From the NCBI GenBank assembly GCA_948514155.1, contig CAOQYA010000001.1, positions 30,024 through 86,817 of the forward strand: 56,794 bases of DNA, in the 5' to 3' direction. A program made the position numbers and the translations under genes. The stretch is from an uncultured Eubacteriales bacterium (GTDB taxonomy: Bacteria; Bacillota; Clostridia; Christensenellales; UBA1242). Shown here one piece after another: positions 15,753-23,177 of this stretch (within the stretch, counting starts at the first letter, position 1; every line of letters starts with the position of its first letter). The notes under the pieces were generated by a model. That model made no database searches and was not told the origin of the DNA. It saw only the letters and a program-made list of their open reading frames with translations.

Positions 15753-16379
15753 CTATCTCTCCTTTAAATATTCTCCCGCCCTGTTTTCCTTAATGGTGGG
15801 CTTCACTCTGCCAATAACAAAATCTTGCGGCCGAGTGCTGTCGCAAAGTGTTGTGCCCGCGCAAATGTATGTCTCTTTTGCCACTTCGATAGGCGCAATA
15901 AGGTTGCAGTTGCTGCCGATAAATGCGCCGTCCCCCACAATGATGCGAGATTTTTCTCGGCCGTTGTAGTTAACAAAAATAGCGCCGCAGCCGATATTCA
16001 CATCAGCGCCAACATCTGCATCGCCAATGTAAGCAAGGTGCGCCGCCTTTGTTCTGTCGCCAAGAACTGAATTCTTAATCTCCACAAAGTTTCCAAGTTT
16101 AACGCCCTCTCCCGTCTTTGAGCCGGGTCGAATGCGGGTGAACGGGCCAACAGAGTTATTGCGGCCGATTTCGCTCTCTTCTATAAAACTTGCAACAATT
16201 TTGCTTCCGCTGCCGATCTTAGAGTTTAGAATGTAACTATTTCCAAAAATCTCCACATTGTCGCCAATTTCACATTCTCCCTCCACGATAACATTCTCAT
16301 GAAAAACAACCCCGTTTCCGATTTTTGCGCGTTTGTCAATTTTCACGCTGCGCTTATCGCGAACAATATATTTCTTCAT
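15753..16379 (-). CDS. GlmU C-terminal acetyltransferase domain, stand-alone
   Basis: 208 residues of left-handed beta-helix, matching only the C-terminal half of GlmU, which acetylates glucosamine-1-phosphate with acetyl-CoA. Conserved active-site segments are PFTRIRPGS, LGNFVEIKNS, KAAHLAYIGDADVG (catalytic His and Tyr), NIGCGAIFVNYNG and FIGSNCNLIAPIEV. The uridylyltransferase half, about 230 residues with the LAAGxGTRM motif, is absent; the gene starts cleanly at its own ATG with AAGGGG upstream and nothing in the upstream DNA encodes the missing part. UDP-GlcNAc synthesis then needs a separate uridylyltransferase elsewhere. Operon with glmM. Confidence 0.85.
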   Translation of the reverse strand: MKKYIVRDKRSVKIDKRAKIGNGVVFHENVIVEGECEIGDNVEIFGNSYILNSKIGSGSKIVASFIEESEIGRNNSVGPFTRIRPGSKTGEGVKLGNFVEIKNSVLGDRTKAAHLAYIGDADVGADVNIGCGAIFVNYNGREKSRIIVGDGAFIGSNCNLIAPIEVAKETYICAGTTLCDSTRPQDFVIGRVKPTIKENRAGEYLKER

Positions 16380-16435
16380 TTTTGCCCCTTTTTCCCTATT
16401 TTTCTATGAAATAAGGCAAATTTTGGTGATTTTCT

Positions 16436-16464
16436 TTGACCTTAATGCCTATTTCGTGTATAAT
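16436..16464 (+). promoter_or_regulatory. Promoter of the YcxB-like gene
   Basis: TTGACC (16436-16441), 17-nt spacer, TATAAT (16459-16464). The leader is about 12 nt and carries GAGGT before ATG 16483. Confidence 0.75.
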
Positions 16465-16482
16465 GGCGCTATCGAGGTCAGC

Positions 16483-16989
16483 ATGCAAATAGCAAAGAAC
16501 AGAACAGTTTTAACAAAAAAAGATGTGGTCGCGGCGCAGAATTTATCAATTTTAAAAAGTTCTTGGCTGGTGGCAATTTTTGCCGTGGTGCTTGTGTTAA
16601 TGGCGTTTAGGATAAGAAATGGCCAGTTTGTTTTTGAAAGCATCTTTTTCGCCGTTGTAGGCGCGGCCACCCTGCCAATATATTTTCTTATCATGGAAGT
16701 TTTAATGATTAAGCAAAATAAAAAACTGCCTAAAAAGACAGTTTTTGAATATATTTTCACCGACGAAGGCATCATTGCTTCCGCCTCCGACGAAATCAGC
16801 ACTGAAACTTTTGAACTGAAATACAGCCAGATAGCAAAGTGCAAAATCGACCACAAATATATAATAATCATAATCGACAAAAACACCTCAATGCTTGTCA
16901 AGAAAGCCGGCTTTGAAAATGAGGGCGAACTTGAAAAAATTATCAACCTTTTAAAACTTAAAGTTGTCAGACAACAAAAACAGAAATAG
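16483..16989 (+). CDS. YcxB-like membrane protein
   Basis: 168 residues. Two membrane spans (about 24-44 and 52-75) are followed by a cytosolic domain with FTDEGIIASASDEISTETF, ELKYSQIAKCKI and YIIIIIDKNTSMLVKKAGF, the pattern of the YcxB-like C-terminal domain. Function unknown. ATG at 16483 is chosen because of GAGGT and because the promoter lies between it and the earlier in-frame ATG at 16333, which would overlap the opposite gene's start. Its last 23 bp overlap the 3' end of Ig-like copy 2 on the other strand. Confidence 0.75.
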   Translation: MQIAKNRTVLTKKDVVAAQNLSILKSSWLVAIFAVVLVLMAFRIRNGQFVFESIFFAVVGAATLPIYFLIMEVLMIKQNKKLPKKTVFEYIFTDEGIIASASDEISTETFELKYSQIAKCKIDHKYIIIIIDKNTSMLVKKAGFENEGELEKIINLLKLKVVRQQKQK

Positions 16990-18073
16990 TCACGCAGCTT
17001 GCAAGGTCGTTGGCCGAGATTGTTATTCGGCCATTTTTTGTTGCAAGAATTCTAATATAGTCCATTTCTCTGCCAAGTTTAACATCTTCTGTTTCAAAAG
17101 AGATTAGAGACATGTTCATTATCGCACCTTCGTCCGTCCAAAGTTTGAATTTGACAAGTGCAATTTCTCCCGAGTTGATGCAAATAGAGTTATCAACAAT
17201 TTCGCAGTTCTCGATTGCAATCACTTCGCAGTGGAGAACTGAAGTAATGATAACTGGAATAATATATTCTTCGCCATTTAAGGAAACTTTAAGTTCAGTC
17301 TTCCCGCTTGATATTGCGGTGATTATGCTGCCTGATATCGAAAGAATGTTGTTCGGGTCCTCGATTTTAACATCTGCGTCGCCCGTGTAAAAACTTGGCA
17401 AGATGCTAAAGCCAAGGTCAAAACTCTCGTGCGGCATCAATGAAATTGATGTTGGAAGACCTACGATCTCCGGCTTAATTTCAAGCACTCTAACAAACAC
17501 TGAATATGTTGTTGTGGAAGAAGAGAAAGAGATAACTGCCTCGCCCGGTTTATTTGCAATGATTGAACTCTTTGTCACTTTAACACAATTATTTGAGACA
17601 GACGATGTGAAGGAGCGGAATGTGTTAAAAGCAATTTCGTTTGAAAAGCCTTCTTCTTTTGCTTCTTCTAGGTTCTTATCGAGAACATATAATGTGATTT
17701 CACTTGGAAGGTCAACAATTGGACCTTCCGGGTTTTCTGTGACAACAACGCTTGCAGAAGCAACGGCCTTCTCGCCGTCGTTAACTGCCGTCACGCGCAC
17801 AGAAGTTGTTCCAACTTTATGCGCGATAACAACACCTTCGACCACACTTGCAATTTCTTCGTCGTAAACTTCAAACTTAAGTTCTGCGCTTTGCTTAGAA
17901 CAAGAGAAATTTAGTGCTTTCGTGCTGTCTTGAACGAGTGTTGTCGGACTGACAGTTAAAGTTAGCGCATCCTCTTTTTTGGGTGTGAAAATTAATGCCA
18001 TTAAAAGTATAAAGGCAAGTATCGCAGCGCCGGCACAAGTTCCAACAATAATGAAAGCAATTTTTCTCGACAT
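16967..18073 (-). CDS. Membrane-anchored BIG2/Ig-like surface protein, copy 2
   Basis: With the start at ATG 18073 it is 368 residues, exactly the length of copy 1, which supports this start over the earlier ATG at 18163. The membrane anchor (MSRKIAFIIVGTCAGAAILAF) is unrelated to that of copy 1, but from LTLTVSPTTL onward the two align without gaps. Residues corresponding to 17385-17965 are identical at DNA level and the C-terminal 140 residues differ at scattered positions. The same TTTCGACAA-N8-TAAAAT promoter lies upstream; the start follows the TAAAAT box by 8 nt with only a weak AAGG. Role unknown, presumably extracytoplasmic binding. Confidence 0.75.
   Translation of the reverse strand: MSRKIAFIIVGTCAGAAILAFILLMALIFTPKKEDALTLTVSPTTLVQDSTKALNFSCSKQSAELKFEVYDEEIASVVEGVVIAHKVGTTSVRVTAVNDGEKAVASASVVVTENPEGPIVDLPSEITLYVLDKNLEEAKEEGFSNEIAFNTFRSFTSSVSNNCVKVTKSSIIANKPGEAVISFSSSTTTYSVFVRVLEIKPEIVGLPTSISLMPHESFDLGFSILPSFYTGDADVKIEDPNNILSISGSIITAISSGKTELKVSLNGEEYIIPVIITSVLHCEVIAIENCEIVDNSICINSGEIALVKFKLWTDEGAIMNMSLISFETEDVKLGREMDYIRILATKNGRITISANDLASCVTISVFVV
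17385..17965. repeat. 581-bp identical block, copy 2
   Basis: Direct repeat of 12350-12930. The first differing bases are at 17384 and 17966. Confidence 0.9.
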
Positions 18074-18081
18074 GACCTTAT

Positions 18082-18104
18082 ATTTTAACAATTTCTTGTC
18101 GAAA
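18082..18104 (-). promoter_or_regulatory. Promoter of Ig-like copy 2, shared TTTCGACAA element
   Basis: Minus strand TTTCGACAA, 8 nt, TAAAAT (18087-18082). The element, spacing and -10 box match copy 1 although the surrounding DNA does not. Confidence 0.5.
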
Positions 18105-18206
18105 AACAAAATATTTTGGCTAAATTTATACTTTTTTCTGTCAAAACGCTGATAAATTTGCAAAAAAAATTAAATTATGTTAATATATCATATCAAGGAG
18201 ATAAAT

Positions 18207-18596
18207 ATGGAAAATGTTATTAAAAATATGAACATCAGACCAATGCTGGAGCGGGCAGAATATGAAAGAGTGGAAGCGCCTAAGGAAGGCGAGGCTGTTA
18301 ACATTCAAATCACAGACGAAGTGACCGTGAAACTTATCAGCGACCAAGTTGCAAAAGTGACTGTTGCGAGAAGCGCAGTGTCGAACCCTGAAAGGCTTTT
18401 CAAACTGTATGTTGAAATGAGCGCAGATGTACTTGTTGACAAAAAATATTTTGACGAACTGGCAAACCCTGTCGAATATTTCAAAAAGACGCCTATCTGC
18501 AGAGCGCTTATTGTGCAAGTTGCAACAACAATTGCAAACTTAACAACAAATTCGCCAATCGGGCCAATGATAACAGCGCCGGTTGTTCAAGCTTAA
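18207..18596 (+). CDS. Small SecB-like protein
   Basis: 129 residues, acidic, no signal peptide. The beta-rich middle (VTVKLISDQVAKVTVARSAVSNPERLFKLYVEMS) and the end PICRALIVQVATTIANLTTNSPIG followed by PMITAPVV resemble the fold and the C-terminal P-x-x-R-x-x-I...L...F-P...PPV pattern of SecB export chaperones. That is recognition by eye; the sequence is diverged and Firmicutes usually lack classical SecB. ATG at 18207 has AAGGAG 6 nt upstream. It is followed by a strong terminator and is probably monocistronic. Confidence 0.6.
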   Translation: MENVIKNMNIRPMLERAEYERVEAPKEGEAVNIQITDEVTVKLISDQVAKVTVARSAVSNPERLFKLYVEMSADVLVDKKYFDELANPVEYFKKTPICRALIVQVATTIANLTTNSPIGPMITAPVVQA

Positions 18597-18606
18597 AAGA
18601 AAAAAT

Positions 18607-18635
18607 AAAAACTCTCTTTTCGGAGAGTTTTTTTT
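18607..18635. terminator. Terminator between the SecB-like gene and dnaB
   Basis: AAAACTCTC, TTTTC, GGAGAGTTTTTTTT; it can act on both strands and sits exactly between the convergent stops. Confidence 0.8.
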
Positions 18636-18636
18636 G

Positions 18637-20070
18637 TTAAAGTAAATCGTCAAAATCTTCTTCAAGTTCGGAAAGTTCGGCTGTTTCAGGAGGGGCTTCT
18701 TCAAGGCGTTTAGGCTTCTGATATGCCACCTTTTCTTCCATTCCAACGAATGTGGTGTATTCGCCCACCCAGCGAAGTTTAATCGACCCTACTTGGCCGT
18801 TTCTGTGCTTTGCAAGAATAAGTTCAACAACACCCGGCTCTTCTTCGGAAGGTGTGTCGTTGTATTTTTCCGGGTTGTGGAGGAACATAACGATATCGGC
18901 ATCCTGCTCAATCGCTCCAGAATCTCTAAGGTCGGAAAGTTGCGGTCTGTGTCCTTCGCGCTTTTCGATATCACGGGAAAGCTGCGAAAGCACAATGATT
19001 GGCACATTGAGTTCTTTTGCCGCAACTTTAAGATTTCTGGAAATCGAGGAAATTTCGTTTTGGCGAGACTCACTCTTTTTCACTCCGTCAGGGGTCATCA
19101 ATTGAAGATAGTCGACCATGATAAGGTCAAGGCTGCCCTCTTTGGCTTTCAGCCTGCGGCATTTGGAAAGAAGCGCAGCCGGAGTTGTCAAACTGGAGTC
19201 GTCAACATATATCTTGCTGCTTTCAAGTTGCTTTGTTGCAGTCCAAATGCGTTTCCACTCTTCGCTTGTCATTTTGCCGGTCAACGCGTGCTGCATTGGC
19301 ACTTTAGCGATAGAGCAGAGCGCTCTTTGAGTGAGCTGCTCCTTGGACATTTCAAGCGAGAAAACAGCGCAACTTTTGCCCGCCTTAACTGCAATGTTTG
19401 TAACAAGGTTCATTGCAAAACTGGTCTTTCCCACACTAGGACGAGCGGCCAGCAAGATAAGGTCGGAGTTTTGCAGTCCGTTTGTGATGTTATCAAGGTC
19501 GCGATAGCCAGTTGGCAGTCCGCGAAGCGACAATGGGTCTTTGGACACTTTATCGAACTTATCGATAACAGCCTTAATAGCCCCGTTAGGCTTGCCCACA
19601 TGCTCAAGTTGTGAAATCTCTTCCTTTTCGGAAATGCTGTAAACTTCAGCCTCGGCAAAAGAGAGTGCGCCCTCTTTGTCCTCTTCCGAATATGCTTTTT
19701 CAATGATATTCTGCCCGCTTTTGATAAGCATGCGGCGCACAGAATTCGATCTTACAATTTCAACATAGTATTTATAGTTGGCCGCTGATGGCACCACATT
19801 TGAAAGAAAGTTTATGTAGTCAATTCCGCCAACTGCGTCAATTTTGCCCTCGCGCTCGAGTTCTTCGGTCATGGTCACAAAATCGATAGGCGTGTTCTTT
19901 TGGAAAATTTTAAGCATGGCGGCAAAAATGCTTTTGTGCGCGTCGCTGTAGAAATCTTCACTTTTAAGCATGCTCATAATCTCTGTTTGGCACATGCTGT
20001 CAATAAGCAAGCAGCCAAGTGTCGCCTGTTCGGCGTCGAGATTATGCGGCATCATTTTGTAGTCTGGCAT
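18637..20070 (-). CDS. dnaB: Replicative DNA helicase
   Basis: Hexameric 5'-3' helicase of the replisome (named DnaC in Bacillus). The 477 residues have the helical N-terminal domain (HNLDAEQATLGCLL), a linker, and the RecA-like motor with Walker A AARPSVGKTSFAMN, Walker B IMVDYLQLM, the switch GQ..SR and SQLSRDIEKREGHRPQLSDLRDSGAIEQDAD. The acidic tail TAELSELEEDFDDLL is unusual but short. AAAGGAG precedes ATG. Last gene of the set 20342-18637, with 11 bp between it and the small membrane protein gene. Confidence 0.96.
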   Translation of the reverse strand: MPDYKMMPHNLDAEQATLGCLLIDSMCQTEIMSMLKSEDFYSDAHKSIFAAMLKIFQKNTPIDFVTMTEELEREGKIDAVGGIDYINFLSNVVPSAANYKYYVEIVRSNSVRRMLIKSGQNIIEKAYSEEDKEGALSFAEAEVYSISEKEEISQLEHVGKPNGAIKAVIDKFDKVSKDPLSLRGLPTGYRDLDNITNGLQNSDLILLAARPSVGKTSFAMNLVTNIAVKAGKSCAVFSLEMSKEQLTQRALCSIAKVPMQHALTGKMTSEEWKRIWTATKQLESSKIYVDDSSLTTPAALLSKCRRLKAKEGSLDLIMVDYLQLMTPDGVKKSESRQNEISSISRNLKVAAKELNVPIIVLSQLSRDIEKREGHRPQLSDLRDSGAIEQDADIVMFLHNPEKYNDTPSEEEPGVVELILAKHRNGQVGSIKLRWVGEYTTFVGMEEKVAYQKPKRLEEAPPETAELSELEEDFDDLL

Positions 20071-20081
20071 AACTTTCTCCT

Positions 20082-20342
20082 TTATTCAGAAAATGGGTCG
20101 TCCTTAGGTGAAACTTTTTCCTTTTCCTCTTTCTTTTTGTCAATTCTAGCACAGATAAGAAGAAATGGCAAATATAGCACTCCCGCAAGCACAACAATCA
20201 CAAGCATATTCAGCCACTGTGGAATGGAGGTGTAAACGATAAGCAGCGCCGAAATAACAAGGGCAATAACAAAGTAGACGCCGATAAACCACATCGTGCG
20301 TTTAAGTTGTTTCTTCATTTGCCTTTTTTCGTTTTCGGCCAT
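20082..20342 (-). CDS. Small two-span membrane protein
   Basis: 86 residues with a basic N-terminus, spans at about 18-36 and 43-64, and a charged tail KKKEEKEKVSPKDDPFSE. No family recognised. AAGGAGAGC lies before ATG, and it sits 9 bp after typA and 11 bp before dnaB, so it is part of a three-gene operon. Confidence 0.75.
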   Translation of the reverse strand: MAENEKRQMKKQLKRTMWFIGVYFVIALVISALLIVYTSIPQWLNMLVIVVLAGVLYLPFLLICARIDKKKEEKEKVSPKDDPFSE

Positions 20343-20351
20343 GGGCTCTCC

Positions 20352-22184
20352 TTAAATCTCGCCTCTAAGAGATTTTCCCTTCTCACGCAATCTCATTGTG
20401 TGGTCAAGAATTATTTTTCTTATTCTAACATTTTTTGGAGTTATTTCCAACAATTCGTCGTCTGCTAAAAATTCGATAGCCTCTTCCAGACTGAGAATTT
20501 TAGGCGGGGTCAGCCTCAAGGCTTCGTCCGCGCCCGACGAGCGGCAGTTTGAAAGATGTTTTTTCTTGCAAACATTAACAACAATGTCTCCGCCTTTAGG
20601 GTTTTCACCCACCACCATACCTGCATAAACTTTCACGCCGGCCGGAATGAAGAGGTCGCCGCGCTCCTGCGCGTTGAAAAGACCATAAACAATGGCTTCG
20701 CCGTCCTCGTGTGCGATAAGTGAGCCCACTTCGCGGCGCTGAATTTCGCCTTTATATGGCTGATAACTGTCAAATATCGAGTTGATAATTCCCTCGCCTC
20801 GAGTGTCTGTGAGAAGTTCACTCTTAAAGCCAAACAGCCCTCTCGACGGAATTAAAAATTCCATTTTCATTCTGCTGCCGTGCGGGGTCATGCCAACAAG
20901 TTCGCCCTTTCGCACGCCCATTTTGCTCATGACAGCGCCCACGCAGTCTTCCGGCACATCAAGGAAAAGCCTGTCGATAGGTTCGCACTTGACGCCGTCA
21001 ATCTGCTTAATAAGCACCTTAGGCATCGAAACTTGGAATTCGTAGCCGTCACGACGCATGTTTTCAATCAAGATTGAAAGGTGCATTTCACCTCTGCCGC
21101 GCACAACAAAACTATCGGCTGTTGCGCCGTCTTGAACTTTGAGCGACAAATCTTTAACAGCCTCTTTATAAAGTCTGTCGCGAATATGTCTGCTTGTCAC
21201 AAACTTGCCTTCTGTTCCGGCAAGAGGCGAGTTGTTGACCATGAATGTCATTTCAATTGAAGGCTCGGCAATCTTAACAAACTCCACAGCCTCCGGCTTT
21301 TCTTCGCCGCAAATGGTGTCACCGATGTTAACTTCTTCCAGCCCCGCCACGCACACAATTTCGCCAACAGGCGCTGTCTTGACAGGCACTCGCTTCAGCC
21401 CCTCGAACACAAACAGCGAAACAATCTTTGCTTTTTGTTTTTTATCGGGCTCATAGAAATTGGTCACAACAATGTTTTGTCCCTCTTTCACTTCGCCACG
21501 AGTGATTTTTCCAACTGCAAGCCTGCCAACATAGTCGTTGTGCTCCGCAGAAGATATGAGAAGTTGCAAAGGCTGTTTTTCTTCGCCAATCGGTGCTGGA
21601 ATAGTTTTTAAAATCGTCTCGAAAAGTGGGTTTAAGCTTTCGCCAAGTTCGGAATATGTTAAAGACGCAATTCCCTTTTTAGCCGAGCAGAAAACAAATG
21701 GCGAGTTAAGTTGCTCCTCGTTTGCATCCAGTTCAAGGAAAAGTTCTAAAACTTCGTCCACAACTTCCTTAGGTCTTGCATCCGGCTTGTCGATTTTATT
21801 GACCACCACAACAACCTTCAAATTCAGTTCCAGCGCTTTTTGCAGCACAAATCTTGTTTGCGGCATCGGGCCTTCGTATGCGTCGACGAGCAGCACAACG
21901 CCGTCCACCATTTTAAGCACTCTTTCCACTTCGCCGCCGAAGTCCGCGTGACCCGGGGTGTCGATAATATTTATTTTCACGCCGTTATAAACGCAAGAGG
22001 TGTTTTTTGCTAAGATTGTTATTCCTCTTTCTTTTTCAAGCGCGTTGCTGTCCATAACCCTATCTTCCACCACTTGATTTTCGCGGAAAACATTGCCCTG
22101 CTTAAGCATCTCGTTCACAAGCGAGGTTTTGCCGTGGTCGACATGGGCGATAATCGCAACATTTCTAATCTTGTCATTTGTCAT
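20352..22184 (-). CDS. typA: Ribosome-associated GTPase TypA/BipA
   Basis: Translational GTPase that acts in ribosome assembly, particularly of the 50S subunit at low temperature. The 610 residues have the full domain order: G domain with AHVDHGKTS, DTPGHADF and NKID, domain II, the EF-G-like domains and the BipA-specific C-terminus (PKNVRIRKIILDHTMR). ATG at 22184 has AAAGGAC upstream, and TATACT lies further up. First gene of the typA-membrane protein-dnaB group. Confidence 0.95.
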   Translation of the reverse strand: MTNDKIRNVAIIAHVDHGKTSLVNEMLKQGNVFRENQVVEDRVMDSNALEKERGITILAKNTSCVYNGVKINIIDTPGHADFGGEVERVLKMVDGVVLLVDAYEGPMPQTRFVLQKALELNLKVVVVVNKIDKPDARPKEVVDEVLELFLELDANEEQLNSPFVFCSAKKGIASLTYSELGESLNPLFETILKTIPAPIGEEKQPLQLLISSAEHNDYVGRLAVGKITRGEVKEGQNIVVTNFYEPDKKQKAKIVSLFVFEGLKRVPVKTAPVGEIVCVAGLEEVNIGDTICGEEKPEAVEFVKIAEPSIEMTFMVNNSPLAGTEGKFVTSRHIRDRLYKEAVKDLSLKVQDGATADSFVVRGRGEMHLSILIENMRRDGYEFQVSMPKVLIKQIDGVKCEPIDRLFLDVPEDCVGAVMSKMGVRKGELVGMTPHGSRMKMEFLIPSRGLFGFKSELLTDTRGEGIINSIFDSYQPYKGEIQRREVGSLIAHEDGEAIVYGLFNAQERGDLFIPAGVKVYAGMVVGENPKGGDIVVNVCKKKHLSNCRSSGADEALRLTPPKILSLEEAIEFLADDELLEITPKNVRIRKIILDHTMRLREKGKSLRGEI

Positions 22185-22253
22185 AATATAATTTTGTCCT
22201 TTTAACGCTCTAGTATATCACAAAATTTTTATTTTTCAATAAAAAAGAAGGAG

Positions 22254-23171
22254 TTAACCCTTCTTTTTATTCTCTATTTTAAACTTTTTTGTCTTATCGG
22301 AGATAAACATCGAGCCTATCGTTATTCCTGCAATGGCTAGAGCCGAGCCGAGCGCCACCAGATACCACCAGCCGCGATTGGCGTTCACAGTTTTTAGTTC
22401 CACCTTTTTACCCGAACTTAAACCCTCTTTTGAAGATGTCCAGATGTGACGATAGTAGTCGCCGTCTCTTATAGCAGCGTCGGCGTTTGAATGAATGCGC
22501 TTGTGGAAGGTGACATATTGATATTCAAAACTTGGCGCTTTAACATTTTCAAGTTCGCTTATATCAAAGCATGCTTCTTGCACGTCGCTTATCACCTTGG
22601 CATAGATTTCGCCCACCCTTCCATTTTCGGTCTCTTGCGCGAAGGGGAAATCTCCTTGCGAAAGGTCTATTTTAAGGAAAAGATTTTCGCTGTTTGCCTC
22701 GTCTTGCTCTTCGCCAGACGGGTTTTTCGGGTGATAATAGTTCCACGCCGCATAACTTTTGAAATTGAAGGAAAATTCCACTTTATCTGTTCTGCTGTTA
22801 TATTCTGCCTGTTTAAAATCAACATAATCGCCGCCAATTAAAAACTCGTTGTTTGGGTTTTGTGAATATATGGCAAAGTAGTTTAAAAACATTCTGTTCC
22901 AAATTTTAAGTTTAATGGCGTTTTCAAGTTCTTGAATATATTTATCAACTTTCTCCTGCGCTGTCCCTTCCGGCAAACTTTTAACGCCGGCAGGAAAGGC
23001 GAAACTCTGCGAAACAGAGCTTCGACCCGCCACCACCTGCATGGAAATTGCGTTTGTGCCGCTTGGCGCCTCTCCTCCGCCGCAGCCGACGAGAGGAAGC
23101 ACCATTAAACAGCAAAGCATGAAGACAAAAAGCATTCTTTTCATATGAATAATTCTATTCAAGTTTTTCAC
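22254..23171 (-). CDS. Lipoprotein with C-terminal membrane span, coupled to the giant lipoprotein
   Basis: 305 residues. The lipobox PLVGC has Cys30, followed by GGGE; residues 31-255 are extracytoplasmic and a C-terminal span (about 268-290) is followed by a lysine-rich tail. It would be fixed at both ends. No family recognised. The start is uncertain: GTG at 23171 lies 7 bp after the giant gene's stop, TTG at 23162 follows AGGTGA at a good distance, and ATG at 23144 has no site; the lipobox is kept in all. The close spacing means it is co-transcribed with the giant protein and may work with it. Confidence 0.75.
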   Translation of the reverse strand: MKNLNRIIHMKRMLFVFMLCCLMVLPLVGCGGGEAPSGTNAISMQVVAGRSSVSQSFAFPAGVKSLPEGTAQEKVDKYIQELENAIKLKIWNRMFLNYFAIYSQNPNNEFLIGGDYVDFKQAEYNSRTDKVEFSFNFKSYAAWNYYHPKNPSGEEQDEANSENLFLKIDLSQGDFPFAQETENGRVGEIYAKVISDVQEACFDISELENVKAPSFEYQYVTFHKRIHSNADAAIRDGDYYRHIWTSSKEGLSSGKKVELKTVNANRGWWYLVALGSALAIAGITIGSMFISDKTKKFKIENKKKG

Positions 23172-23177
23172 CTAATA

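Noticed and set aside
15753..16482. Frameshifted full-length GlmU
   Set aside because: No remnant of a nucleotidyltransferase is present upstream in any frame, and the next gene's promoter lies directly there, so this is a true short gene.
16333..16482. Longer N-terminus for the YcxB-like protein
   Set aside because: It would start inside the opposite gene's start region and include its own promoter; the GAGGT site supports ATG 16483.
18793..19614. Plus-strand ORF of 273 codons opposite dnaB
   Set aside because: dnaB is certain on the other strand; the antisense frame resembles no protein.
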